Part shown: in pieces, positions 9,343 to 17,046 of the stretch | Position numbering within the stretch: position 1 is the stretch's first letter | Layout of the letters: each line of letters begins with the position of its first letter | From: Intrasporangium calvum | Lineage (GTDB): Bacteria; Actinomycetota; Actinomycetes; Actinomycetales; Dermatophilaceae | Assembly (NCBI RefSeq): GCF_028446585.1 | Contig: NZ_JAPFQL010000068.1 | Location: 1 to 37,928, forward strand | DNA: 37,928 nt | Direction: 5' to 3' | The notes under the pieces: model-generated | Database searches by the model: none | What the model was told of the DNA's origin: nothing | The model's input: the letters and a program-made list of their open reading frames with translations, nothing else | Made by a program: the position numbers and the translations under genes

Positions 9343-10302
9343 GTGCTTGCGATCGTCTGCCCTGGACAGGGCTCCCAGACCCCCGGCTTCCTCGCCCCGT
9401 GGCTCGAGCTCGACGGCGTGCGTGACGAGCTCGCCCGCCTCTCCGACTCGACCGGTATCGACCTCGTCGCCCACGGCACCACGTCCGACGCGGAGACGAT
9501 CAAGGACACCGCCGTCGCGCAGCCGCTCATCGTCGGCGCGGGCCTGATCGCCCTCCCGCCGCTGTTCGGCGGGGCCGCCGCGGCCCTCGATGGCGTCGGT
9601 CTGCTCGCCGGGCACTCGGTCGGTGAGATCACGGCAACCGCTGCGGCTGGAGTGCTGGAGGCGGGCGACGCCGTCGTCTTCGTCCGGGAGCGCGGTCGCG
9701 CCATGGCCGCTGCGAGCGCTGCCACCCCGACCGGCATGGCGGCCGTCCTCGGCGGAGACCCCGACGAGGTGCTGGCCGTCCTGGATCGCCACGGCCTCAC
9801 CCCGGCCAACGTCAACGGGGCCGGACAGACCGTCGCGGCCGGCACGCTCGACCAGATCGCCGCCCTCCAGGCGGATCCGCCGGCCAAGGCACGGGTCATC
9901 CCCCTCCAGGTCGCGGGCGCCTTCCACACTCACCACATGGCTCCGGCCGTCAGTGTGCTCGACGAACTGGCTCGCACCATGCCGACCCAGGCGCCGAGCG
10001 TGACCCTGCTGTCCAACGCGGACGGCCAGGCCGTCACGGACGGCCGCGAGGCGCTCGACCGCCTCGTCCGTCAGGTGAGCAACCCGGTGCGTTGGGACCT
10101 GTGCATGCAGACGATGCAGGACCTGGGCGTCACCGGTCTCATCGAGCTGCCCCCGGCCGGGACCCTCGTCGGCCTCGCCAAGCGCGCCCTCAAGGGCGTC
10201 GAGACGCTGGCCCTCAAGACCCCGGACGACCTCGAGGCGGCGCGCCGGATGCTCGCCGAGCACGGCGGCTCCACCCCTTCCCCCACCCGCGTCGTTGAGT
10301 AA
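9343..10302 (+). CDS. fabD: Malonyl-CoA:ACP transacylase
   Basis: This enzyme transfers malonyl groups from CoA to the acyl carrier protein, feeding type II fatty acid synthesis. It has 319 residues. The N-terminal CPGQGSQ and the active-site GHSVGE (Ser92) are clear. A catalytic His195 lies in GAFHTHHM. The GTG start has GGGGAGGG about seven bases upstream. It is the first structural gene of a fabD-fabH-acpP-fabF operon, and fabH begins ten bases after its stop. Acetyl-CoA produced by the nearby pyruvate dehydrogenase is the ultimate source of its substrate. Confidence 0.96.
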   Translation: MLAIVCPGQGSQTPGFLAPWLELDGVRDELARLSDSTGIDLVAHGTTSDAETIKDTAVAQPLIVGAGLIALPPLFGGAAAALDGVGLLAGHSVGEITATAAAGVLEAGDAVVFVRERGRAMAAASAATPTGMAAVLGGDPDEVLAVLDRHGLTPANVNGAGQTVAAGTLDQIAALQADPPAKARVIPLQVAGAFHTHHMAPAVSVLDELARTMPTQAPSVTLLSNADGQAVTDGREALDRLVRQVSNPVRWDLCMQTMQDLGVTGLIELPPAGTLVGLAKRALKGVETLALKTPDDLEAARRMLAEHGGSTPSPTRVVE

Positions 10303-10312
10303 GGCTGATCAC

Positions 10313-11401
10313 GTGACTGCTTCCCCCAGCACCCCGACCCCGAAGGGCACCGGGACCATTGTCGATCCCGGCAGCCCCCGCCACTCGCGGATCGTCGGCG
10401 TCGGCGCCTACCGTCCCGCCCGCGTCGTCATGAACGCTGAGATCGTCGACAAGATCGACTCGAGCGACGAGTGGATCCGTGAGCGTTCCGGCATCGTCAG
10501 TCGGCACTTCGCCGCCGACGACGAGAGCGTCATCGACATGGCGGAGCACGCCGCTCGGCAGGCTCTCGAGCACGCGGGGATCACGCCGGACCAGCTCGGC
10601 TTCGTCCTCATGGCAACCGTGACCCACCCCTACCAGACGCCGGCCGCCGCACCCGAGCTCGCTGCTCGCCTCGGTTCCACCGCCCCGGCCATGGACATCT
10701 CCGCCGCCTGCGCCGGCTACTGCTACGGGGTGGCCACCGGCAGCGACATGGTCAAGGCCGGCTCCGCCGACTACGTCCTCGTCATCGGTGTCGAGAAGCT
10801 GAGCGACTTCACCGACCCCTACGACCGCGGCACGGCGTTCATCTTCGGTGACGGCGCCGGCGCCTGCGTCATCGGCCCGTCCGAGACCCCGGGCATCGGT
10901 CCGACGGTCTGGGGCTCCGACGGTGCCCAGCGCGACGTCATCAGCAACCGCCACTCGTGGCTCGAGGTCCGCGAGCTGCTCGGCGACGGCGGCGCCGAGG
11001 CCGCCCGCGCCCCCGAGTCCATCGAGGGCATCACCCCCAAGGGCTGGCCGAGCCTCACCATGGCCGGTCAGAGTGTCTTCCGGTGGGCCGTCTGGGGCAT
11101 GGCACCGATCGCGCAGCAGGCGATCGACCGCGCCGGCATCAAGGCCGACGACCTGGACGCCTTCATCCCCCACCAGGCCAACATCCGCATCGTCGATGCC
11201 ATGGTCAAGCAGCTCAAGCTGCCGCCGGACATCCCCGTCGCCCGCGACATCGTCACGACGGCCAACACGTCCGCAGCGAGCATTCCGATCGCGACCACGC
11301 GGATGCTCGCCGAGGGCGAGATCCCGAGCGGGGGCCTGGCCCTGCAGATCGGCTTCGGCGCCGGCCTCGTCTATGCCGCGCAGGTCATCGTCCTACCGTA
11401 G
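10313..11401 (+). CDS. fabH: Beta-ketoacyl-ACP synthase III
   Basis: This enzyme condenses acyl-CoA with malonyl-ACP to start each fatty acid chain. It has 362 residues, including an N-terminal extension of about 25 residues rich in Pro, Ser and Thr. The catalytic triad is visible: Cys133 in ISAACAGYCYG, His287 in PHQAN and Asn318 in TANTS. The GTG at 10313 is chosen over a TTG at 10295 because TAAGG sits about eight bases upstream and the TTG overlaps the fabD end. Selectivity for branched or straight primers cannot be read from the sequence with confidence. It is second in the fab operon. Confidence 0.95.
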   Translation: MTASPSTPTPKGTGTIVDPGSPRHSRIVGVGAYRPARVVMNAEIVDKIDSSDEWIRERSGIVSRHFAADDESVIDMAEHAARQALEHAGITPDQLGFVLMATVTHPYQTPAAAPELAARLGSTAPAMDISAACAGYCYGVATGSDMVKAGSADYVLVIGVEKLSDFTDPYDRGTAFIFGDGAGACVIGPSETPGIGPTVWGSDGAQRDVISNRHSWLEVRELLGDGGAEAARAPESIEGITPKGWPSLTMAGQSVFRWAVWGMAPIAQQAIDRAGIKADDLDAFIPHQANIRIVDAMVKQLKLPPDIPVARDIVTTANTSAASIPIATTRMLAEGEIPSGGLALQIGFGAGLVYAAQVIVLP

Positions 11402-11458
11402 GACGACCTTTGTTTCCCGCTTGTCCCGACGGGTACTCGGGGCTACCAACCGAACGAC

Positions 11459-11470
11459 CACCACGTGGTG
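11459..11470. promoter_or_regulatory. Perfect 12-bp palindrome before acpP
   Basis: CACCACGTGGTG is perfectly symmetric and lies seven bases before the acpP Shine-Dalgarno site AAAGGAG. It could be an operator for an internal promoter, or a small hairpin that affects acpP translation. Confidence 0.35.
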
Positions 11471-11490
11471 ACCACCAAAGGAGCAGACAC

Positions 11491-11739
11491 ATGGCTCAGT
11501 CCGAGCAGGAGATCCTCGAGGGTCTTGCCGAGATCGTCAACGAGGAGACCGGCCTCGACACGGCTTCGGTCGAGATGGACAAGTCCTTCACCGAGGACCT
11601 CGACATCGACTCGCTGTCGATGATGACGATCGTCGTCAACGCCGAGGAGAAGTTCGGCGTCCGCATCCCCGACAGCGAGGTCAAGAACCTCAAGACGGTC
11701 CGCGACGCCGTCACGTTCATCGCGACCGCCCAGGGCTGA
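11491..11739 (+). CDS. acpP: Acyl carrier protein
   Basis: This is the small acidic carrier that holds growing acyl chains on phosphopantetheine. It has 82 residues and the attachment motif DIDSLS, with Ser41 as the modified residue. The helix III signature (VVNAEEKFGVRIPD) is also present. Shine-Dalgarno AAAGGAG lies eight bases before the ATG. It follows fabH by 89 bp, which is longer than the other gaps in the operon and contains a palindrome. A terminator-like hairpin follows it. Independent high-level expression would be usual for this gene, but that is an inference. Confidence 0.97.
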   Translation: MAQSEQEILEGLAEIVNEETGLDTASVEMDKSFTEDLDIDSLSMMTIVVNAEEKFGVRIPDSEVKNLKTVRDAVTFIATAQG

Positions 11740-11764
11740 CACCGGCTCCACAGCCAGCAGCATC

Positions 11765-11813
11765 CCGCGTGCCCGGCCACCCGGCCACCCGCCCGAGCAG
11801 ACCGGGCACGCGG
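11765..11813 (+). terminator. Hairpin between acpP and fabF
   Basis: CCGCGTGCCCGG and CCGGGCACGCGG form a perfect 12-bp stem with a 25-base loop containing repeated CCGGCCACC. It may attenuate or protect the acpP transcript rather than stop all transcription, since fabF follows in the same direction. Confidence 0.55.
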
Positions 11814-11817
11814 AGCC

Positions 11818-11833
11818 AGCCCAGCGGCATACG
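11818..11833 (+). repeat. REP-like element, copy 3
   Basis: AGCCCAGCGGCATACG lies just after the acpP hairpin, in the acpP-fabF gap. Confidence 0.7.
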
Positions 11834-11887
11834 ACCCGCACTGGACAGCACGACCCACTGACTTCACCTGACGAGGAGCACCTCACC

Positions 11888-13135
11888 ATGACGTCCACTG
11901 ACCGACGCATTGTCGTCACCGGCCTGGGCGCCACGACGCCCGTGGGCGGCACCGCCCGCGAGACGTGGGACGCCGTCCTCGCCGGCCGCTCCGGGGCCCG
12001 CACGATGGACTTCGACTGGGTGGCCAAGTACGAGCTGCCCGTGACCTTCGCCGCGATGATCGCGACGAAGCCGGAGGACGTGCTCGCCAAGGTCGAGACC
12101 CGGCGCCTCGACCCGTCCAGCCAGTACGCCCTCATCGCTGCGCGCGAGGCATGGGCCGACGCGGGCTCCCCCGAGATCGAGCCCGAGCGGATCGGCACGG
12201 CCATCGGCTCCGGCATCGGCGGCGTCTGGACGCTGCTCGACCAGTGGGACACGCTGCGCGAGAAGGGCCCTCGCCGGGTCTACCCGCTCGCGGTCCCGAT
12301 GCTCATGCCCAACGGCCCGTCGGCTGCGGTCTCGCTCGAGCTCGGCGCCCGCGCCGGCGTCCACACGCTCGTCAGCGCCTGCTCATCCGGCGCGGAGAGC
12401 ATGGGCTACGCGATCGAGATGATCCGCAGCGGGCGCGCTGACATCGTCGTCGCCGGTGGCACCGAGGCCGCCGTCCACGCGATGCCGATCGCCGGGTTCG
12501 CGGCGATGCAGGCCCTGTCGACCCGCAACGACGAGCCGGAGCGGGCCTCGCGCCCCTACGACACCGACCGCGACGGCTTCGTCCTCGGCGAGGGTGCCGC
12601 CGTCATCGTCCTCGAGTCCGAGGAGCACGCCCGGGCGCGCGGCGCGAAGATCTATGCCGAGCTGGCCGCCGTCGGCCTCTCCGCTGACGCGCACCACATC
12701 ACGGCCCCCGAGCCGAACGGGTCCGGCGCCTCCCGCGCGATGGCGCAGGCCGTCGAGCAGGCCGGCCTGTCGCTGAGCGACATCGCCCACATCAACGCGC
12801 ACGCCACGTCGACGCCGGTCGGTGACGTCGCCGAGTACAACGCGATCAAGCGCGCCTTCGGCGACCACACGGACAACATCGCGGTCACGGCGACGAAGTC
12901 GATGACCGGGCACCTCCTCGGCGCTGCCGGCGCTCTCGAGGCCGTCCTGACGATCCTCGCCGTGCACCACCGCACGGTCCCAGCGACGATCAACCTCGAG
13001 AACCAGGACCCGGAGATCCCGCTCAACGTCGTCAAGGGCGAGCACCTCACGCTCCCTGCCGGTGACGTCGCCGCGCTGAACAACTCGTTCGGCTTCGGCG
13101 GGCACAACGTGGCGCTGGCCATCAAGAGCGTCTGA
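11888..13135 (+). CDS. fabF: Beta-ketoacyl-ACP synthase II
   Basis: This enzyme elongates acyl-ACP by condensation with malonyl-ACP. It has 415 residues, the normal length for FabF. The catalytic residues are Cys165 in SACSSGAE, His305 in NAHATSTPVGD and His342 in MTGHLLGAAGA. The C-terminal NNSFGFGGHNV is typical. A good Shine-Dalgarno site (GAGGAG) precedes the ATG. It is the last gene of the fab operon and is convergent with rtcB across a REP-like hairpin. A KasA-like role is excluded only in the sense that no mycolate genes are seen nearby. Confidence 0.96.
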   Translation: MTSTDRRIVVTGLGATTPVGGTARETWDAVLAGRSGARTMDFDWVAKYELPVTFAAMIATKPEDVLAKVETRRLDPSSQYALIAAREAWADAGSPEIEPERIGTAIGSGIGGVWTLLDQWDTLREKGPRRVYPLAVPMLMPNGPSAAVSLELGARAGVHTLVSACSSGAESMGYAIEMIRSGRADIVVAGGTEAAVHAMPIAGFAAMQALSTRNDEPERASRPYDTDRDGFVLGEGAAVIVLESEEHARARGAKIYAELAAVGLSADAHHITAPEPNGSGASRAMAQAVEQAGLSLSDIAHINAHATSTPVGDVAEYNAIKRAFGDHTDNIAVTATKSMTGHLLGAAGALEAVLTILAVHHRTVPATINLENQDPEIPLNVVKGEHLTLPAGDVAALNNSFGFGGHNVALAIKSV

Positions 13136-13154
13136 CGACGCAACCTCACGAGGC

Positions 13155-13206
13155 CGTATGCCGCTGGGCTGGCTCCGCGCTGACCGCGCGGTCCCAGCCC
13201 AGCGGC
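13155..13206. terminator. Bidirectional terminator made of paired REP-like elements (copy 4)
   Basis: GCCGCTGGGCTGG (13160-13172) and CCAGCCCAGCGGC (13194-13206) form a perfect 13-bp stem, with an inner CCGCGC/GCGCGG stem. The left arm is part of a full REP-like word (13155-13170) and the right arm is a partial one. It lies between the convergent fabF and rtcB stops. Confidence 0.75.
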
Positions 13207-13228
13207 GTCTCCGGGGCGACGCCGGTGC

Positions 13229-14437
13229 TCAGCCCTTGACGCAGAGCAGGGTGGTCAGCCGGGCCACCACCTCGACGAGCGGGCTCGGCCCCATGGTCTG
13301 GGCCGCGATCACCGACTCGAGGTCCTTGTAGGCGCCCGGGATCTCGTCGAGCACCCCGGCGTCCTTGCGGCACTCGACGCCCTCCGTCTGGGCCCGGAGG
13401 TCCTCGACGGTGAAGGTCCGCTTGGCGGCGTTCCGGGACATCCGCCGCCCAGCTCCATGGCTGGCCGAGTTGAACGACTGCTCGTTGCCGAGCCCCCGCA
13501 CGACGTAGGAGCCGGTGCCCATCGACCCGGGGATCAGGCCGAGGTCGCCCGCACCGGCCCGGATCGCTCCCTTCCGGGTGACGATGACGTCCACTCCGTC
13601 GTAGGTCTCCTCCGAGACGTAGTTGTGGTGGCACCGGACGGGCTCGTCGAAGGTCACCTGCGGGAAGCGCTGGGCCACGACCTCCCGCGTGCTGGCCATC
13701 ATGACCTCCCGGTTGAGCAGGGCGTACTCCTGGGCCCAGTAGAGATCGTGCAGGTAGGCGGCCATCTCCTCCGTGCCGGCGAGGAAGACAGCGAGATCGC
13801 GGTCGGGCAGGCCGAGGTTGTGCTCGAGGGTCTTGGCCGTGGTGATGTGCCGGTCAGCGAGCTCCTTGCCGATGTTGCGAGAGCCGGAGTGGAGCATGAG
13901 CCAGATGCGACCGTCGTCGCCCTCGCACAGCTCCCAGAAGTGGTTGCCACTGCCCAGCGAGCCGCACTGGGCCATGGCCCGGCCCCGCCGCTCGGCGATC
14001 TTGGGAGCCGTGAGGTCACCGAACCGTCCGAAGAGCGAGTCGGCGCGGGCCGCGAGTCCCCGGTCGCGCCCGAGGATCGGTGCGGAGCCGTTGTGGGCTG
14101 CCCACCCCACGGGCATGACCGCTTCGACTGCCGCCCGCAGTGGACCGAGGTCGTCGGGGAGGTCGGAGGCCGTCAGGCTGGTGCGCACCGCCGTCATGCC
14201 GCAGCCGATGTCGACCCCCACTGCTGCCGGGGACACCGCGTCACGCATGGCGATGACGGAGCCGACGGTGGCGCCCATGCCGAGGTGGACGTCGGGCATG
14301 ACACGCACGCCGTGCACCCAAGGGAGGGCGCTGATGTTGCGCAGCTGGTCCTGGGCGGCAGGCTCGACGTCGGCGGGGTCGGCCCACATCAGGGTCGATG
14401 CGGCTGCGCCGGGAAGGGCGACCGGGAAGGACTGCAT
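13229..14437 (-). CDS. rtcB: RNA-splicing ligase RtcB
   Basis: This enzyme joins RNA ends carrying 2',3'-cyclic phosphate or 3'-phosphate to 5'-OH, using GTP and Mn2+. It has 402 residues. Metal-ligand motifs are present: GVDIGCG with Cys79, GSGNHF (163-168) and the HSGSR segment (183-187). HHNY (270-273) and the guanylylated histidine His327 in SASHGAGR are also present. The ATG has AAAGGA nine bases upstream. No archease or RtcR gene is visible nearby. It lies downstream of the WhiB gene but is separated by a terminator hairpin, so it probably has its own promoter. Likely roles are tRNA or rRNA repair after ribonuclease damage. Confidence 0.95.
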   Translation of the reverse strand: MQSFPVALPGAAASTLMWADPADVEPAAQDQLRNISALPWVHGVRVMPDVHLGMGATVGSVIAMRDAVSPAAVGVDIGCGMTAVRTSLTASDLPDDLGPLRAAVEAVMPVGWAAHNGSAPILGRDRGLAARADSLFGRFGDLTAPKIAERRGRAMAQCGSLGSGNHFWELCEGDDGRIWLMLHSGSRNIGKELADRHITTAKTLEHNLGLPDRDLAVFLAGTEEMAAYLHDLYWAQEYALLNREVMMASTREVVAQRFPQVTFDEPVRCHHNYVSEETYDGVDVIVTRKGAIRAGAGDLGLIPGSMGTGSYVVRGLGNEQSFNSASHGAGRRMSRNAAKRTFTVEDLRAQTEGVECRKDAGVLDEIPGAYKDLESVIAAQTMGPSPLVEVVARLTTLLCVKG

Positions 14438-14523
14438 CGGAGGAGTTCCTTTCAGCGATGGTGAAACTCGGCGCGAGTGCGCGAGGTTGGTCTGTGGTTG
14501 GTGGCGATGGTGACGCCGCCATG

Positions 14524-14559
14524 CGCTGGGCCGGCCCTGGACGGAGGGCCGGCCCAGCG
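14524..14559 (-). terminator. Terminator after the WhiB gene
   Basis: CGCTGGGCCGGCCCT and AGGGCCGGCCCAGCG form a perfect 15-bp stem around a 6-base loop, 25 bases beyond the WhiB stop on the minus strand. The right arm merges with a REP-like word. Confidence 0.8.
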
Positions 14560-14567
14560 GCATACGA
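14552..14567 (+). repeat. REP-like element, copy 5
   Basis: The word reads GCCCAGCGGCATACGA and shares bases with the right arm of the WhiB terminator stem. Confidence 0.65.
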
Positions 14568-14583
14568 CGTCGTGGTTGCGCCG

Positions 14584-14952
14584 TCAGGCGCTCTCGGTGA
14601 CGCGGTGCTGCGGTGGCCTGACGTTTCCCGGTAGGTCTTTCGTCGGCCGGCCTCGGCCGAGCAGCTCGCCGCCCCAGACTCCCCACTCGCGCCGCTCCTG
14701 GGCCACGGCGAGGCAGGAGCGCCGCACCGGGCAGCCACGGCAGACAGCCTTGGCGAGCGCGACCTCGGACTCCGTTGCGGGCCAGAACAGCTCGGGGTCC
14801 TCGGCGGTGCACGGGGGTGTGATCTCACCGAGCACGAGCGGGTGCTCGGTGGCCGCCGTGAAGGCGCGTCCGTCGAGCGGGTCGCGACTGCGGGCTCGCG
14901 CGGCCTCAGCGCGCAGCGGCCGGGTCGTGAGGTTGATGCGGTGCCGGCTCAT
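14584..14952 (-). CDS. WhiB family regulator, WhiB7-like, with AT-hook
   Basis: This is an iron-sulfur transcription regulator that would act with the principal sigma factor. It has 122 residues. The four cluster cysteines are Cys48, Cys71, Cys74 and Cys80 (CRGCPVRRSC). The beta-turn GVWGG is at 91-95, and RGRP at 100-103 is an AT-hook-like tail. WhiB7 proteins share this GVWGGE...RGRP order, but here the linker between the two is only about five residues. The ATG overlaps the HNH gene stop in ATGA, with AAGGAG upstream, so translation is probably coupled. By family, WhiB7 controls intrinsic antibiotic resistance. Here no resistance gene is adjacent, so that role is uncertain. Confidence 0.85.
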   Translation of the reverse strand: MSRHRINLTTRPLRAEAARARSRDPLDGRAFTAATEHPLVLGEITPPCTAEDPELFWPATESEVALAKAVCRGCPVRRSCLAVAQERREWGVWGGELLGRGRPTKDLPGNVRPPQHRVTESA

Positions 14953-15446
14953 CCGAGGATCTCCTTCCTGAGTCGGGTGGCGGTGGCGGTGGCGGTGCGG
15001 GCGAACCGCAGCTGGGCCCGCGTGGGGACGTAGGGATCCCACCGAAGAGGCATTCCGGCCTCGTCAGGGGTGCGGCTGCCCTTTCGCGCGTTGCAGTCCT
15101 CGCAGGCTGCGACGGCGTTGAGCCACGACGTCGCCCCGCCACGTGAGCGCGGGGTGACGTGGTCCATCGTGGTTGCGGTGAACCGGCCGCAGTAGGCGCA
15201 CTGGCCCTTGTCGCGCAGGAGGACTCCGTCGCGAGAGTAGGTCGCGCGGGTGCGGGAGTAGAGCCACTTCTGCTCGACGTAGCGCACGAGGCGCACGACG
15301 ATGGGGACCTGGTAGGGGCCGAGCCTCTCGGACTCGTGAACCTCGACGGGGGTGGCGACGCCCCTCCAGATCATCTTGACCGCGTGCCGGACGGACACCC
15401 GGTGCAGAAGCGTCTCGTCCGCGTTCCACACCTCGACCTGTGTCAT
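14949..15446 (-). CDS. HNH endonuclease
   Basis: This is a predicted metal-dependent nuclease of the McrA/HNH type. It has 165 residues. The zinc-type frame CAYCG (Cys83, Cys86) is followed by MDHVTPRSRGG with Asp95-His96, then Asn110 and CEDCNARKG with Cys115 and Cys118. The N-terminal 80 residues match no domain I can name; they include VSVRHAVKMIWRGVA. The ATG at 15446 is chosen because AAGGAGG lies about eight bases upstream; a GTG at 15455 overlaps that site. It is the first gene of a two-gene unit with the WhiB regulator, joined by a 4-base overlap. This kind of HNH protein is common and chromosomal in actinobacteria and need not be a homing or restriction enzyme. Confidence 0.88.
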   Translation of the reverse strand: MTQVEVWNADETLLHRVSVRHAVKMIWRGVATPVEVHESERLGPYQVPIVVRLVRYVEQKWLYSRTRATYSRDGVLLRDKGQCAYCGRFTATTMDHVTPRSRGGATSWLNAVAACEDCNARKGSRTPDEAGMPLRWDPYVPTRAQLRFARTATATATRLRKEILG

Positions 15447-15523
15447 CGTCGACACCTCCTTCTTCCTCTCCTGGCGCTTGCGTCGGGTCTGCTGGTCGTG
15501 CCCCCAACCACGAGGGCTGGATG

Positions 15524-15555
15524 AAAAGAGCCGCCGTCCGGGATCGGCGGCGGCT
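15524..15555 (-). terminator. Intrinsic terminator after the 46-codon ORF
   Basis: On the minus strand an 8-bp stem (AGCCGCCG/CGGCGGCT) is followed immediately by CTTTT. It is the only hairpin noticed in the window with a clear U-tract. Confidence 0.7.
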
Positions 15556-15575
15556 GCGGGTGCCCTGGTGGTGGC

Positions 15576-15716
15576 TCAGGGGCGAGGGGGTTCGCAGGCG
15601 GCGCGCTGGTCGGGGCCGTAGGGGACCTGGGGTCGGGTCGGCGGCAGGAGGTTGGGGCAGACCTCGATGGCGTGGCGCTCGGGACGCTTCGCGGGCGAGG
15701 TGAAGACCCTTGTCAT
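15576..15716 (-). CDS. Small uncharacterised protein, 46 residues
   Basis: This short ORF is not recognised. The product begins MTRVFTSPAKRPERHAIEV and is rich in proline and arginine. It has two cysteines, one in EVCPNLL and one in AACEPP, and no membrane segment. Support for a real gene comes from context. AAAGG lies about seven bases before the ATG, and the codons keep the usual G/C third positions. A U-tract terminator also follows the stop. It sits between the DUF3145 terminator and the HNH-WhiB unit. The two spaced cysteines could bind a metal or form a disulfide, but nothing more can be said. Confidence 0.5.
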   Translation of the reverse strand: MTRVFTSPAKRPERHAIEVCPNLLPPTRPQVPYGPDQRAACEPPRP

Positions 15717-15826
15717 GACGTGCCTTTCACGGCGGGATGGTGGGCGGGCGACCAGTCGGCGACCGCGTTCCTCAAGACTGCCACGGCACTGCTCGTGGGT
15801 GACATTGGTTTTCCACAGGCATGGTG

Positions 15827-15857
15827 AGGGCCCGGACGCACGAACCGTCCGGGCCCT
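15827..15857 (-). terminator. Terminator after the DUF3145 gene
   Basis: AGGGCCCGGACG and CGTCCGGGCCCT form a perfect 12-bp stem with a 7-base loop, 44 bases beyond the DUF3145 stop on the minus strand. Confidence 0.8.
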
Positions 15858-15900
15858 GCTTGCCGACCAGCGCTGGAGACGGGCGCTGTCGGACGATCAC

Positions 15901-16425
15901 TCAGCCGACCTTGTGCAGCCACCTCACCGGGGCGCCATCGCCGGCGTAGCGGAACGGCTCGAGCTCGTCGTCCCACGGGACTCCGAGGAGCAGGTCCATC
16001 TCATCCTGGAGAGCGGCGGCCTCGCCACGGCTGCGCCTGATGGCCTCGCGCAACCGGTCCTCCTGCACGACGACGTCACCGGTGACGCTCGTCATGGCGT
16101 GGTGGATGCCGAGGCTCGGCGTGTAGGACCACCGCGCCCCGTCGGAGACGGAGGTGGGGTCCTCGGTCACCTCGTAGCGCAGTCCGTCCCAGCCGCGGAG
16201 GGCACTGGCCAACTCGGCTCCCGTGCCCACCGCGGCTGTCCATGAGAGCTCGGTGCGAACCGTGCGCGGAAGAATCGGCTGCGGAATCCAGTCGAGGGAG
16301 ACCCGCTGGTCGAGGACAGCCTCGATCGCCCACGTGATGTGGGGGCACAGCGCCGTCGGGGCACCGTGGATGAACACCACGCCGCGCGTCGTGTGGCGCG
16401 GGGTGGACGGCATCGCGACAGACAT
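15901..16425 (-). CDS. DUF3145 family protein
   Basis: This is an actinobacterial protein of unknown function with 174 residues. Family-typical segments are TTRGVVFIHGAPTALCPHI, SLDWIPQPILP and SALRGWDGLRYEVTEDP. The last part reads LLGVPWDDELEPFRYAGDG and then VRWLHKVG. It has no signal peptide or membrane segment. The ATG at 16425 has GAGGAGG about five bases upstream. As I recall, DUF3145 genes lie close to the fab operon in other actinobacteria, and here it is less than 3 kb downstream of fabF. A link to lipid metabolism is plausible but unproven. Confidence 0.85.
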   Translation of the reverse strand: MSVAMPSTPRHTTRGVVFIHGAPTALCPHITWAIEAVLDQRVSLDWIPQPILPRTVRTELSWTAAVGTGAELASALRGWDGLRYEVTEDPTSVSDGARWSYTPSLGIHHAMTSVTGDVVVQEDRLREAIRRSRGEAAALQDEMDLLLGVPWDDELEPFRYAGDGAPVRWLHKVG

Positions 16426-16508
16426 CCTGACCTCCTCACGTGCAAGGGACGTCTTCCCCAACGACCTCGCGCGTGGCAGTCAGCTCGTGCTGCCGGACAG
16501 AATGAAGT

Positions 16509-16525
16509 TGTATGCCGCTGTGCTC
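16509..16525 (-). repeat. REP-like element, degenerate copy 6
   Basis: TGTATGCCGCTGTGCTC differs from the consensus by one internal base (GTGCT for GGGCT). It lies downstream of the Rieske gene and upstream of DUF3145; nothing else is seen in this 199-bp gap. Confidence 0.5.
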
Positions 16526-16624
16526 ACTACCGAAAGTACCTGACCATTGTGCACCACCAGTCCCACCGGCACCAGCAAACGGAGGGTGTCGAGTTCTGTG
16601 GCGTCGACGTCCGCGGGGCGCCTC

Positions 16625-16966
16625 TCAGCTGGCCCGCGGGGTCCCTGGGAAGAGATAGACCTGCCCGTCACGCACCTCGACCTGGTGGGTCGCGACGGGC
16701 TTGGTGGCCGGCAGGCACATCGGCTCGCCGGTGCCCAGGCAGAAGCGCGTCGCGTGGAGCGGGCACTCGACCTCGCCCGCCTCGATCCAGCCCTCGGCCA
16801 GGGACGCGTCCTCGTGCGAGCACGTGTCGTCGAGCGCGTAGTAGCTGCCGTCGTCGTCCCGGAACAGGGAAATCGCCTGCTCGGTTCCGGTCAGGTCCTC
16901 GGGCAGGACCAGTGCCTCGCCCGGCTCGACATCGTCGACCGCGGCGACGCGAATCCCCTCGCTCAT
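16625..16966 (-). CDS. Rieske [2Fe-2S] ferredoxin-like protein
   Basis: This is a small soluble electron carrier with 113 residues. The Rieske cluster ligands are complete: Cys49 and His51 in CSHED, and Cys68 and His71 in CPLH. It lacks a membrane anchor, so it resembles ferredoxin components of dioxygenases or NirD-like proteins rather than the cytochrome bc Rieske subunit. The ATG has AAAGGAG four to five bases upstream. It follows the ArsR-rhodanese gene by 80 bp on the same strand, and no oxygenase or nitrite reductase gene is visible. Its partner is therefore unknown. Confidence 0.88.
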   Translation of the reverse strand: MSEGIRVAAVDDVEPGEALVLPEDLTGTEQAISLFRDDDGSYYALDDTCSHEDASLAEGWIEAGEVECPLHATRFCLGTGEPMCLPATKPVATHQVEVRDGQVYLFPGTPRAS

Positions 16967-17046
16967 GACTCTCCTTTGGCTGAACATCGTGGTGCGAGCC
17001 TAGAACGGACGCCGTTCGGGCCTCATCGGGTGCCCCGCGTGGGCTG

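Noticed and set aside
15808-15820. A DnaA-box-like word (TTTTCCACA) as a sign of a replication origin
   Set aside because: It is a single site without a cluster, an AT-rich region or dnaA/dnaN genes.
16625-16966. Pairing the Rieske protein with the cytochrome b to make a bc complex
   Set aside because: It lacks a membrane anchor or signal, lies over 4 kb away across a tRNA, and resembles soluble Rieske ferredoxins.
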